The notes beneath the pieces were generated by a model, which saw only the letters and a program-made list of their open reading frames with translations, did no database searches and had not been told where the DNA came from. Shown one piece after another: positions 26,450 through 35,502 of a DNA stretch of 64,000 bases; the stretch's first letter is position 1, and every line of letters begins with the position of its first letter. Origin of the DNA: JAHEJA01 sp965657215 (GTDB lineage: Bacteria > Pseudomonadota > Alphaproteobacteria > Rhodobacterales > Rhodobacteraceae); contig CBFHNR010000007.1 in NCBI GenBank assembly GCA_965657215.1, positions 1 through 64,000 on the forward strand, read 5' to 3'. The translations under genes were made by a program, and so were the position numbers.

Positions 26450-27835
26450 ATGGACGGTACTCATCGCGACAATGATATCTCTCGTATTGTAGAAGCTGAC
26501 CGTGTCAACGTGTGGCACCATTTGTTGCAGCACAAACCCTTTGAAACGGGTGAGCCGCGCATCATTGTCGAAGGCAAAGGTATGCGCGTATGGGACCAAC
26601 ACGGCAAAGAGCATTTGGATGCTGTGTCCGGTGGCGTTTGGACGGTCAATGTTGGCTATGGACGCGAAAGCATTGCAGATGCTGTGCGCGATCAGTTGGT
26701 TAAAATGAACTATTTCGCGGGGTCCGCAGGGTCTATTCCAGGCGCGCTTTTTGCGGAAAAGCTACTTGAGAAGATGCCAGGGTTGGATCGTCTGTATTAC
26801 TGTAATTCAGGATCCGAGGCGAACGAAAAAGCGTTCAAACTGGTTCGTCAAATTGCTCACAAACGCTATGGCGGCAAAAAGCACAAGATTTTGTACCGTG
26901 ACCGCGATTATCATGGAACAACGATTGCCTGTCTGTCCGCAGGCGGCCAAGATGAGCGTAACGCACAATACGGCCCCTATACACCTGGGTTCGTACGCGT
27001 GCCACATTGCTTGGAATATCGCGCACAATGGGATGTTACAGGCGAAGAATACGGAAAAATGGCGGCGGATGCGATTGAACAAGTCATCCTAGCCGAAGGA
27101 CCAGACACCGTTGGCGCGTTGTGCTTGGAGCCCGTCACTGCGGGTGGTGGCGTTATTACACCGCCTTTGGGATACTGGGATCGTGTTCAAGACATTTGCA
27201 AGAAATACGATATCTTGCTTCACATCGACGAAGTTGTCTGTGGCGTTGGACGAACAGGAACATGGTTTGGCTATCAGCATTACGGCATCAAACCTGACTT
27301 TGTGACAATGGCAAAAGGTGTCGCCTCTGGCTATGCCGCGATTGCCTGCCTAGCAACAACAGAAGCTGTGTTTGACATGTTCAAGGACGATTCAAACGAT
27401 CCGATGAACTATTTCCGCGACATTTCAACCTTTGGTGGCTGTACAGCTGGTCCAGCGGCGGCGTTGGAAAACATGCGCATCATCGAAGACGAAGGCCTCT
27501 TGGACAATACAACCGCGATGGGCGAGCGGATGGTCAACAACCTGCAAGCCTTATCTGAAAAACATGCTGTCATCGGCGATGTGCGCGGCAAAGGGTTGTT
27601 CTGTGGCGCAGAGCTCGTCAGCGATCGCGCAACAAAAGAGCCGATGGACGAGAAAAAAGTGCAAGCCGTTGTTGCGGATTGCATGCAGCAAGGTGTTGTT
27701 ATTGGTGCAACAAATCGATCTTTGCCAGGGTTCAATAACACATTGTGCTTTAGCCCAGCTTTGATCGCCACAGCAGATGACATCGACAACATCACAGACG
27801 CTGTTAATCAAGCCCTCACGCGCGTGTTTGGCTAA
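26450..27835 (+). CDS. tpa: Taurine-pyruvate aminotransferase
   Basis: A 461-residue class III PLP aminotransferase. It transfers the amino group of taurine to pyruvate, giving sulfoacetaldehyde and alanine. The PLP lysine is in T-M-A-K-G-V-A-S-G-Y and the cofactor region in C-N-S-G-S-E-A-N-E-K. Context within tauABC, tauR and xsc makes the substrate assignment strong. The start at 26450 (M-D-G-T-H-R-D-N-D) has AAGGA upstream and follows the two candidate TauR sites; an upstream ATG at 26399 is unlikely. Its stop overlaps the convergent XRE gene by 4 bases. Confidence 0.96.
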   Translation: MDGTHRDNDISRIVEADRVNVWHHLLQHKPFETGEPRIIVEGKGMRVWDQHGKEHLDAVSGGVWTVNVGYGRESIADAVRDQLVKMNYFAGSAGSIPGALFAEKLLEKMPGLDRLYYCNSGSEANEKAFKLVRQIAHKRYGGKKHKILYRDRDYHGTTIACLSAGGQDERNAQYGPYTPGFVRVPHCLEYRAQWDVTGEEYGKMAADAIEQVILAEGPDTVGALCLEPVTAGGGVITPPLGYWDRVQDICKKYDILLHIDEVVCGVGRTGTWFGYQHYGIKPDFVTMAKGVASGYAAIACLATTEAVFDMFKDDSNDPMNYFRDISTFGGCTAGPAAALENMRIIEDEGLLDNTTAMGERMVNNLQALSEKHAVIGDVRGKGLFCGAELVSDRATKEPMDEKKVQAVVADCMQQGVVIGATNRSLPGFNNTLCFSPALIATADDIDNITDAVNQALTRVFG

Positions 27836-28665
27836 GGCTGATTGCGACCCTCAAGGTATGTCAAATATCTTGAGGGAACCTCACTGCGGAAGCAATATCC
27901 AGTTGTTCGTGCGGCTTTCAAAATGTGATGCGTTGTTTGCTGAAGCGGCTGCAAAATGATCGGCAAATGAAACCGTCCCGAGGCCGACCCATCATACATG
28001 ATAATCGTATACCCAGCTAAGAATCCATTTCCAACGAGGGTATGAGTGCTAAAGAAATCAACGCCCATGATCGGCATTGGTTCAGCCGAGGAATAGACAA
28101 TCCCCAATCCTGAATTGGACTTTACCATCAAACCGCGATGTTCACGATTTGACAAAGGTCCCAGATCAACGCGTTTAGTGTCACCACTTGGGGGATCGTA
28201 CCCCTTGATCACACGCCGTCCTCCAACATCAAACACACGGACCAGCAATGATAAAAATTTTGCAGGATTGGTGAAAGATGGCCTCCAGATAATGTGAATG
28301 CCATCAGGCAATCGATACCCAGTTGCCGATTCGTCTTGTCGTGATGGGATCGTGAAATCATGCTCAAAGAACGCATATTCCACCGCTTCGCGTATGGTGA
28401 GCACCCCTTGCTGAAGCTTTTCAGCCTCTTGTTCGATTTCAGCTAGGGGTTGTAAAATAATGCGAGCATCGACACCAAACAGATCACAGATGCGCCGAAG
28501 CATCCCTGGTTTAGGAAAACTTTCACCATTCAGAATGCGGTTCATTTGAACGCGATTAATGTCTAAACGATCTGCAACTTCGGCAATTGTCCCAATCCGT
28601 GCACATAAAATGCGCAGGTTTTTCCCAAAAATAAGATGGGTGGATATATTGGACGTGTCGGACAC
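27832..28665 (-). CDS. XRE-family transcriptional regulator in the taurine locus
   Basis: A 277-residue protein. Residues about 14-70 form a lambda-repressor-type helix-turn-helix (I-A-E-V-A-D-R-L-D-I-N-R-V-Q-M-N-R-I-L-N-G). The rest is a large domain without a recognised family, containing I-H-I-I-W-R-P-S and Y-T-I-I-M-Y-D-G-S. It is between tpa and tauR, convergent with tpa and divergent from tauR, with a 233-bp AT-rich promoter region shared with tauR. A link to taurine genes is inferred from position only. It could equally be an unrelated insertion. Confidence 0.82.
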   Translation of the reverse strand: MSDTSNISTHLIFGKNLRILCARIGTIAEVADRLDINRVQMNRILNGESFPKPGMLRRICDLFGVDARIILQPLAEIEQEAEKLQQGVLTIREAVEYAFFEHDFTIPSRQDESATGYRLPDGIHIIWRPSFTNPAKFLSLLVRVFDVGGRRVIKGYDPPSGDTKRVDLGPLSNREHRGLMVKSNSGLGIVYSSAEPMPIMGVDFFSTHTLVGNGFLAGYTIIMYDGSASGRFHLPIILQPLQQTTHHILKAARTTGYCFRSEVPSRYLTYLEGRNQP

Positions 28666-28898
28666 CTATTTACCATTCAATCATAGGGCTGTTAAGCAGC
28701 TATTCAAAACACACTCATAACGTGCAAGCAAGATATATCTAAGCAAAATTTACGCTCAATTGCGGGAAAATGCATAGTCGCTTAATTACTATTTTTGAGT
28801 AACCAAAATTACTTACAAACAAAACACAAGTGCAGTACTGTTAAGAACAAATGCACTCATTACCTTAGCATAAATCAAAGGAAAATGGCACCCTCCCT

Positions 28899-30374
28899 AT
28901 GAAATTGCCTGTTGAAACCTTTTTTCTGGACCCAAATTCCGAAGGCACACTTCAGTCGCGGATCCAAGAAATGATTGCCTCAGGCATTCTAAATGGTCGC
29001 CTCTCAAAGGGGGCCAAGCTGCCGTCAACGCGCAAGCTGGCAACCCATTTAGGGGTGAGCCGCATCACGGTCACGCTCGCCTATACAGAGTTGTTGTCCA
29101 ATGATTACCTATCCTCCAAAGGGCGCTCAGGCTATTTTGTGTCTGAAACTGCCCCTGAACCTCCTGTTTTTGCCCCAGCCCAGCGCAACGAAGACAAAGT
29201 GGATTGGTCCCGCGCCATTGGCCAACAATTCACAGGCTCCTATGAACATAAAAAGCCCCTAGATTGGGACAAATATGACTATCCCTTTATCTATGGCCAA
29301 ACTGATCCGACCCTGTTTGATCACACAAATTGGCGACAATGTGCATTGCAGGCACTGGGGGCCAAGGATTTTGGGTCTCTGACATCGGATTATTACGACC
29401 GCGATGATCCCAGATTGATTGAATTCATTGCGCGGCACTCTTTGCCACGGCGCGGTATTGCGGCAAATCCTGATGAAATATTGGTCACGCTTGGCGCACA
29501 AAACGCGCTTTGGCTGACGGCGCAGGTGTTGCTAAATCAACGGCGCACGGCGACAATTGAAAACCCCTGTTATCCAGCCCTCCGCGATATTTTGAACCAA
29601 TCTCGGTGTCACGTCCGAACTGTCGATGTCGACCAAGACGGGCTTCCCCCCGAAAACATCCCAGACGATACGACTGTAATTTTCACCACACCAAGCCACC
29701 ATTGCCCCACCGCGGCGACGATGCCTTTGGCACGTCGTCGCGCGCTGCTTGATAAGGCACGGGCTTTGGATGCTCTGGTTGTTGAGGATGACTATGAATT
29801 TGAGATGTCTTTCATAAAACCCCCCTCTCCATCATTGAAATCCTTGGATCAAGATGGGCGGGTGATCTATGTCGGCAGCTTTTCAAAATCCCTCTTCCCG
29901 GGTTTGCGGCTTGGCTATCTTGTGGGCTCTGCCCCGTTTATCCGCGAAGTGCGCGCCCTCAGAGCCAGCGTTCTGCGCCACCCTCCCGGGCATATTCAGA
30001 GAACAGCCGCCTATTTCCTCAGCCTGGGGCATTACGATGCTTTGATCCGCAAAATGGGCGCGACCTATCAAAAGCGGCGCAAAACGATGGAAGACAGCAT
30101 TCAAAAAGCCAATTTAAACATCGCAGGGCGTGGAGTCTTTGGCGGGTCGTCTTTTTGGATGAAAGCGCCAGAAGGAGTGGATGTGACTGACTTGGCAAAC
30201 CGTTTGAGACAAAGAGGTGTCTTGATCGAAACGGGCCATGCATTTTTTGCCCAGACCACACCAGAACATGGATATTATCGCCTCGCATATTCCTCAATCC
30301 CAGAACAGAAAATTCCACGCGGTATTGAAATCATTGGCGAAGAAATTTCCAAATCTGGCCCTAGCTCAGTCTAA
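28899..30374 (+). CDS. tauR: TauR, MocR/GntR-type activator of taurine genes
   Basis: A 491-residue MocR protein. The N-terminal GntR winged helix (about 12-80) has L-P-S-T-R-K-L-A-T-H-L-G-V-S-R-I-T-V. The C-terminal domain is aminotransferase-like with the PLP lysine in G-S-F-S-K-S-L-F-P-G-L-R-L-G. R. capsulatus TauR activates taurine genes by binding their promoters. Here the gene sits directly upstream of xsc, and one of the two candidate TauR sites for xsc overlaps its 3' end. Function as the taurine activator is strongly supported by context. Confidence 0.93.
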   Translation: MKLPVETFFLDPNSEGTLQSRIQEMIASGILNGRLSKGAKLPSTRKLATHLGVSRITVTLAYTELLSNDYLSSKGRSGYFVSETAPEPPVFAPAQRNEDKVDWSRAIGQQFTGSYEHKKPLDWDKYDYPFIYGQTDPTLFDHTNWRQCALQALGAKDFGSLTSDYYDRDDPRLIEFIARHSLPRRGIAANPDEILVTLGAQNALWLTAQVLLNQRRTATIENPCYPALRDILNQSRCHVRTVDVDQDGLPPENIPDDTTVIFTTPSHHCPTAATMPLARRRALLDKARALDALVVEDDYEFEMSFIKPPSPSLKSLDQDGRVIYVGSFSKSLFPGLRLGYLVGSAPFIREVRALRASVLRHPPGHIQRTAAYFLSLGHYDALIRKMGATYQKRRKTMEDSIQKANLNIAGRGVFGGSSFWMKAPEGVDVTDLANRLRQRGVLIETGHAFFAQTTPEHGYYRLAYSSIPEQKIPRGIEIIGEEISKSGPSSV

Positions 30375-30387
30375 TAACTGGCCCTAT
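30355..30387 (+). promoter_or_regulatory. Candidate TauR binding sites before xsc
   Basis: A direct repeat CTGGCCCTAG (30355-30364) and CTGGCCCTAT (30378-30387), start-to-start 23 bp, the same as before tpa. The first copy lies in the last codons of tauR. The second begins 99 bp before the xsc ATG, compared with 93 bp for tpa. The nine-base core CTGGCCCTA occurs in three of the four copies. Confidence 0.8.
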
Positions 30388-30476
30388 TTATCACTCTCAG
30401 CTAAGCTTAGTGTCGCCACAAAACCAGCACGATCCCGTGCTGTCTATTTTTTTGCCGTTTCAGGAGATATCTCACA

Positions 30477-32249
30477 ATGAAAATGACCACAGAAGAAGCC
30501 TTTGTAAAAGTGCTCCAAAGACATGGAATTGAACATGCATTTGGAATTATTGGTTCAGCCATGATGCCGATTTCTGACATCTTCCCAAAGGCTGGAATCA
30601 CCTTCTGGGATTGTGCGCACGAAGGCAGCGCAGGCATGATGTCTGACGGCTACACGCGCGTCACAGGAAAAATGTCCATGATGATTGCTCAAAACGGCCC
30701 TGGTATCACGAACTTTGTGACAGCAGTAAAAACAGCCTATTGGAACCACACTCCGCTTTTGTTGGTTACGCCCCAAGCGGCGAACAAAACAATTGGTCAA
30801 GGTGGCTTCCAAGAAGTTGAGCAAATGAAATTGTTCGAAGATATGGTCGCCTACCAAGAAGAGGTTCGCGATCCATCTCGTATGGCCGAAGTTCTCACCC
30901 GCGTGATCGCACAAGCAAAACGCGCCTCTGCGCCTGCGCAAATCAACGTGCCACGTGATTTCTGGACTCAAGTGATTGATATCGAAATCCCTGATCCCAT
31001 CGAATTTGAACGCTCCTCTGGTGGTGAAAATTCTGTCCAAGCCGCCGCTGATCTTTTGAGCGGTGCTAAGAACCCTGTAATCCTTAACGGCGCCGGTGTT
31101 GTTTTGGCGGATGGTATCGACGCATCCCGTCAGCTTGCAGAACGCCTCAGCGCGCCTGTCTGTGTTGGATATCAGCACAATGACGCCTTCCCCGGTTCGC
31201 ACCCCTTGTTTGCGGGTCCACTGGGCTACAACGGCTCCAAAGCGGCGATGGAGCTTATCAAAGACGCGGATGTCGTTCTCTGCCTTGGCACGCGCTTGAA
31301 CCCGTTCTCAACGCTTCCTGGCTATGGCATGGAATATTGGCCAGCGGATGCAAAAATCATTCAGGTTGACATCAACCCAGACCGCATTGGCCTTACCAAA
31401 AAGGTCGAAATCGGCATTGTTGGCGATGCGAAAAAAGTCGCAGAAGGCATCCTTGCGCGTCTCTCCGACACAGCAGGCGATCACGACCGCGATGATCGCA
31501 AAGCACGCATTGCTCAGACAAAATCTGCATGGGCGCAACAACTCTCGTCAATGGATCACGAAGAAGACGATCCAGGCACAAGCTGGAACGAACGTGCGCG
31601 TTCTGACAAGCCTGATTGGATGAGCCCCCGCATGGCGTGGCGCGCAATTCAATCTGCGCTACCAACGGATGCCATCATTTCCTCTGACATCGGCAACAAC
31701 TGTGCCATCGGGAACGCCTATCCTTCCTTTGAGGATGGTCGCAAATATTTGGCGCCTGGCTTGTTTGGTCCTTGTGGCTACGGTTTGCCTGCGATTGTTG
31801 GTGCAAAAATTGGTCAACCTGATGTGCCTGTTGTTGGCTTCGCAGGGGACGGTGCCTTTGGGATTGCGGTCAACGAATTGACTGCCATCGGTCGCGGCGA
31901 ATGGCCTGCGATCACTCAGGTCGTGTTCCGCAACTATCAGTGGGGCGCGGAAAAGCGGAACTCAACGCTTTGGTTCGATGACAACTTTGTCGGCACTGAA
32001 TTGGACACGCAGGTGTCTTATGCAGGGATAGCCAAGGCCTGTGGTCTAAAGGGTGTCATTGCACGCACTCAACAAGAGCTGACCGAGGCTTTGGCCCAAG
32101 CGGTCGAAGACCAAAAGAACGGGATCACCACATTGATCGAAGCGATGATTAACCAAGAACTTGGTGAACCCTTCCGCCGTGATGCCATGAAAAAACCTGT
32201 CGCAGTCGCAGGAATTGATGCATCAGACATGACACCTCAGCAGGTGTAA
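30477..32249 (+). CDS. xsc: Sulfoacetaldehyde acetyltransferase
   Basis: A 590-residue ThDP-dependent enzyme. It converts sulfoacetaldehyde and phosphate to acetyl phosphate and sulfite, the C-S bond cleavage step. The N-terminal region has the catalytic Glu in C-A-H-E-G-S-A-G-M-M, and the ThDP motif G-D-G-A-F-G-I-A...N-Y-Q-W-G is near 460-490. Length and the characteristic N-terminus separate it from acetolactate synthases. AGGAG lies 10 nt upstream. ackA follows after 2 bp, in the same operon. Confidence 0.97.
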   Translation: MKMTTEEAFVKVLQRHGIEHAFGIIGSAMMPISDIFPKAGITFWDCAHEGSAGMMSDGYTRVTGKMSMMIAQNGPGITNFVTAVKTAYWNHTPLLLVTPQAANKTIGQGGFQEVEQMKLFEDMVAYQEEVRDPSRMAEVLTRVIAQAKRASAPAQINVPRDFWTQVIDIEIPDPIEFERSSGGENSVQAAADLLSGAKNPVILNGAGVVLADGIDASRQLAERLSAPVCVGYQHNDAFPGSHPLFAGPLGYNGSKAAMELIKDADVVLCLGTRLNPFSTLPGYGMEYWPADAKIIQVDINPDRIGLTKKVEIGIVGDAKKVAEGILARLSDTAGDHDRDDRKARIAQTKSAWAQQLSSMDHEEDDPGTSWNERARSDKPDWMSPRMAWRAIQSALPTDAIISSDIGNNCAIGNAYPSFEDGRKYLAPGLFGPCGYGLPAIVGAKIGQPDVPVVGFAGDGAFGIAVNELTAIGRGEWPAITQVVFRNYQWGAEKRNSTLWFDDNFVGTELDTQVSYAGIAKACGLKGVIARTQQELTEALAQAVEDQKNGITTLIEAMINQELGEPFRRDAMKKPVAVAGIDASDMTPQQV

Positions 32250-32251
32250 CC

Positions 32252-33406
32252 ATGTCAGGATCCAGCACCAACATCTTAGTCTTGAATGCTGGATCCTCCT
32301 CAATCAAATTCGCCGTGTTTGACAGCGATTTGAACGAAACCATTTCAGGCATCGCCGAAGGTATCGGCGGTGCCTCTTGTTTGAAAATAGCAGGCAAAGA
32401 CACCCAAACACCGTTCATTGATCACGCCGCCGCGCTCAAGGCAGTCTTGTCAGCGCTTCAAACGGCTGGGTACGGTGTGGACACCTTTATCGCCGCCGCC
32501 CACCGCGTGGTGCATGGCGGGCTAAAACTGACCAAGCCATTGCGCGTCAATGCAGATGTGCGCGCTGAAATCGCCAGCTGCACGCCGCTGGCCCCTTTGC
32601 ATAATCCGCATAACCTCGCGGCCATTGACACGCTGAATGACATCACACCCGAATTGCCCCAATTCGTGAGCTTTGATACGTCTTTTCACGCGTCAAACCC
32701 CGAAGTTGCAACACGCTATGCCATTCCCAAAATGATCGAAACCAAGGGGATTCGGCGTTATGGGTTTCACGGCCTAAGCTATGCGTCTTTGGTACAGCAC
32801 CTTCCCCAAATCTCTGGTGAGAAATTACCCTCACGGCTTTTGGCCTTTCACTTGGGCAATGGGGCAAGCCTGTGCGCCATCCTCAACGGTCAAAGTGTTG
32901 CAACCACCATGGGCTATTCTCCCTTGGATGGCCTCACTATGGGCACACGATCTGGCGGAATTGATGCCAATGCTGTTTTGCGCCTTGTCGAAGAAAACGG
33001 CTTAGATCGCACCAAAGCGATTTTGAACCACGAAAGCGGTCTACTCGGCCTCTCAGGTGGCAAATCTGACATGCGCAATCTGATGCTGGACCCCTCAGCC
33101 GATAGCGCCTTTGCAATCGAACATTTCTGTTATTGGTCCCTGCGCCATGCAGGAAGCCTCATTGCCGCGATGGAAGGCATCGATGCCATCGCCTTTACGG
33201 GGGGAATTGGCGAGAATGCAGTTGGCGTCAGGGCACGGATTGTCAGAGGCTTGGAATGGACAGGCGCCCGCCTGAACCCAGATGCAAATCATGCCCGCCG
33301 CCCGCGTCTTCATGCAGATACATCCAAAGTGGCGATCTGGGCGATCCCCGCCCAAGAAGAAAAAATGATCGCCTCGGATGCCTTGTCGTTACTAGGTGCC
33401 GTTTAA
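32252..33406 (+). CDS. ackA: Acetate kinase
   Basis: A 384-residue acetate kinase, in a family of usually about 395-400. It starts with V-L-N-A-G-S-S-S-I-K-F and has H-R-V-V-H-G-G, S-F-D-T-S-F-H and F-T-G-G-I-G-E-N. With acetyl phosphate coming from Xsc, it makes ATP and acetate, giving the cell energy and an overflow route. It starts 2 bp after xsc, so the two are cotranscribed. Pta on the other strand offers the alternative fate, acetyl-CoA. Confidence 0.95.
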   Translation: MSGSSTNILVLNAGSSSIKFAVFDSDLNETISGIAEGIGGASCLKIAGKDTQTPFIDHAAALKAVLSALQTAGYGVDTFIAAAHRVVHGGLKLTKPLRVNADVRAEIASCTPLAPLHNPHNLAAIDTLNDITPELPQFVSFDTSFHASNPEVATRYAIPKMIETKGIRRYGFHGLSYASLVQHLPQISGEKLPSRLLAFHLGNGASLCAILNGQSVATTMGYSPLDGLTMGTRSGGIDANAVLRLVEENGLDRTKAILNHESGLLGLSGGKSDMRNLMLDPSADSAFAIEHFCYWSLRHAGSLIAAMEGIDAIAFTGGIGENAVGVRARIVRGLEWTGARLNPDANHARRPRLHADTSKVAIWAIPAQEEKMIASDALSLLGAV

Positions 33407-33410
33407 TGCC

Positions 33411-34262
33411 CTATGCCATTGCCACAGTGACCGCCGTCGCCGCGACAATGTCATCTACGCTTGCCCCTCGGCTCAAGTCACAGACAGGTTTTCTAAACCC
33501 TTGCAAGAACGGTCCCAACGCTTGGGCACCCGCTAATTCTTGGGCCAATTTATATGCAATATTTCCTGAGTTTAGATCAGGAAACACGAGAACATTTGCA
33601 TCCCCTACGCCCAAGCCTTTCTTGGCAGCAATCGTCGCATTCAACGCAGCATCCGCTTGGATCGGCCCCAAAAATCCTGTCACATCGCAAGCTTGGCGCA
33701 CCAAATCAACGCTCTCGCCAACCCCAGAGGATCCAGTCGAAAACGACAACATCGCCACACAGGCAGTCCCCAGTAACGCCCGCGCAGACACCTCTGAGGC
33801 ACGTGCAATATCCGCCAATTGCTCCGCATTTGGAGACACGTTCACTGCGCAATCGGCAAACACCATTTCCCGTCCATCTGCCAAGATCATCAAGAAAAAC
33901 GAAGAGGGCGTTGTCACTCCCTCGCTCAATCCGATGCCAATGCTGGCCGCTTCGATGACCTTTTTGGTTGGGCTATCCGCACCAGCCACCATCGTATCCG
34001 CTTCGCCCGCCGCAACCATCGCCGCCGCCCGAAACAAAGGTTTCGATAGCATGCGCCGCGCAATTGCCTCTTTCATGCCGCGCGCTTCAACCAAGGCTGA
34101 CACTTGCGCATCACTCGGCTCTGCCAATCCGATTGGCTCACAAATGCCGCGCTGCTTTAGAACCCCTGCGGCCTCTGCCACACGTGGGTCGTCTAATTCA
34201 GGGAACACGACCCTAAGCTTGCGCTCTTGGGCGGTTGCGAAAATTTTTTCCAAAATTGACAT
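33411..34262 (-). CDS. pta: Phosphate acetyltransferase, short and inverted
   Basis: A 283-residue class I Pta, converting acetyl phosphate and CoA to acetyl-CoA. The conserved V-A-A-G-E-A-D-T-M-V-A-G-A and F-P-D-L-N-S-G-N-I-A-Y-K-L segments are present. Typical proteins are about 315-330 residues; the shortfall is in the N-terminal domain between V-S-A-L-V-E and the K-P-L-F segment. It is on the minus strand, 4 bp from the convergent ackA end and 33 bp from the divergent citrate synthase start. The ATG follows GGAGG. Confidence 0.92.
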   Translation of the reverse strand: MSILEKIFATAQERKLRVVFPELDDPRVAEAAGVLKQRGICEPIGLAEPSDAQVSALVEARGMKEAIARRMLSKPLFRAAAMVAAGEADTMVAGADSPTKKVIEAASIGIGLSEGVTTPSSFFLMILADGREMVFADCAVNVSPNAEQLADIARASEVSARALLGTACVAMLSFSTGSSGVGESVDLVRQACDVTGFLGPIQADAALNATIAAKKGLGVGDANVLVFPDLNSGNIAYKLAQELAGAQALGPFLQGFRKPVCDLSRGASVDDIVAATAVTVAMA

Positions 34263-34295
34263 GTATGCCTCCGTATACAGCGAAAGGAGCCACTA

Positions 34296-35429
34296 ATGAA
34301 CAACGACGTCAAGATCAACCGCGGTTTAAAAGGGATTTATTTTGAACGCTCTGGTGTGAGTCACATAGATGGATCAAAAGGCGAGCTGAGCTATCGCGGC
34401 TATTCCATCCATGATTTGGCTACACAGTCGACGTTTGAAGAAGTCTGCTATTTGCTTATCTATGGCGAGCTTCCCACACCCCAAGAGCTGGCAACATTTG
34501 ATCATGCCCTCAAAGAGGCCCGTGATTTGCCAGAGGCAGTCTATGATGTGATCCGCGCCACCAAAGACGGCCATCCCATGGATGTCTTGCGCACGGCGAC
34601 CTCAGCTCTCGCCGCTTTGGAGGCAAATAGCCAAAATGTGAGCGAGGCTGATTTCATCGCCAATGGCATTCGCCTCACGTCCCAAGTTCCCATGATCATC
34701 GCAGCGCATGAAAAAATCCGCAATGGACACGACCCCGTAAAGGCGGATAAATCCCTTAGCCACGCCGCAAACTGGCTCTGGATGCTCAAAGGTGAAAAAC
34801 CCTCCCAAGATGCCGCGCGCTTGGCGGATGTCGACTTTATTCTTCACGCAGAACACGGAAGCAACGCAAGCAGCTTTGCCGCACGCGTGACCATTGGCAC
34901 CGAGGCAAATCTGCATGGCGCAATCGTCACCGCCCTCTCAACTCTCGCAGGTCCGGCCCATGGTGGCGCGGCTGAGGATGTGATGAAAATGGTCCAAGAG
35001 ATCGGCACCCCAGAAAACGCCGCCGCTTACGTCAAAGCAAAACGCGCCAATCGCGAAGCGGTTACAGGCTTCGGCCACCGCGTTTACCGTGCCGAAGATC
35101 CGCGCGCGCGTCACATGCGCGACGGTGTCAAAAAGCTCGGCGAAGAAATGGGTGCACCTGAATGGTATGAAATCCTGCAAGGCGTCGTTGACGCGATGAA
35201 ACCCTACTCACGGCATGGTCTCAACGTGAACGTCGATTTCTATTCCGGCGTGATCTATCAATTGCACGGCATTCCCATGGACCTCTATGTGCCCATATTC
35301 GCCATAGGTCGAATGCCTGGATGGATCATCCAATGCTTGGAACAGCTCCAAGGAAATATCCTTATCCGGCCCCTCACGCTTTATAACGGTCCAGATATGC
35401 GGGACTATGTGCCTCTCAATGCGCGCTAA
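34296..35429 (+). CDS. Citrate synthase / 2-methylcitrate synthase family protein
   Basis: A 377-residue member of the short citrate synthase family. Catalytic residues are visible: His222 (G-P-A-H-G-G), His261 (G-F-G-H-R-V-Y) and Asp314 (N-V-D-F-Y-S-G), with substrate His187 in H-A-E-H-G-S-N-A-S. It condenses acetyl-CoA (or propionyl-CoA) with oxaloacetate. No prpB or prpD is nearby, and the taurine cluster supplies acetyl-CoA, so citrate synthesis from taurine carbon is the likelier role. It lacks the longer N-terminus of the GltA type typical for proteobacterial TCA enzymes. AAAGGAG precedes the start. Confidence 0.9.
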   Translation: MNNDVKINRGLKGIYFERSGVSHIDGSKGELSYRGYSIHDLATQSTFEEVCYLLIYGELPTPQELATFDHALKEARDLPEAVYDVIRATKDGHPMDVLRTATSALAALEANSQNVSEADFIANGIRLTSQVPMIIAAHEKIRNGHDPVKADKSLSHAANWLWMLKGEKPSQDAARLADVDFILHAEHGSNASSFAARVTIGTEANLHGAIVTALSTLAGPAHGGAAEDVMKMVQEIGTPENAAAYVKAKRANREAVTGFGHRVYRAEDPRARHMRDGVKKLGEEMGAPEWYEILQGVVDAMKPYSRHGLNVNVDFYSGVIYQLHGIPMDLYVPIFAIGRMPGWIIQCLEQLQGNILIRPLTLYNGPDMRDYVPLNAR

Positions 35430-35430
35430 T

Positions 35431-35483
35431 GCTTCTTCTTTTTACAAATATCCTCGCCGAAGGCATCCCCGCCCAAGGCGGGG
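35431..35483. repeat. Dispersed intergenic repeat with hairpin, copy 1
   Basis: Bases 35431-35473 nearly match 46701-46744 downstream of ffh (CTTCTT... then ATATCCTCGCCGAAGGCATC and CCCGCC). Here it is extended by a hairpin TCCCCGCC / GGCGGGGA. It begins 1 bp after the citrate synthase stop. Read on the minus strand it encodes G-M-P-S-A-R-I-F-x-K-R-R in both copies. Confidence 0.75.
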
Positions 35484-35502
35484 ACCAATCAAAGGTTAAC
35501 GC

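Noticed and set aside
33133..34296. 387-codon open frame on the plus strand opposite pta
   Set aside because: It is entirely antisense to pta, has no family features and a composition typical of a shadow of a coding strand. It shows only that stops are rare in that frame.
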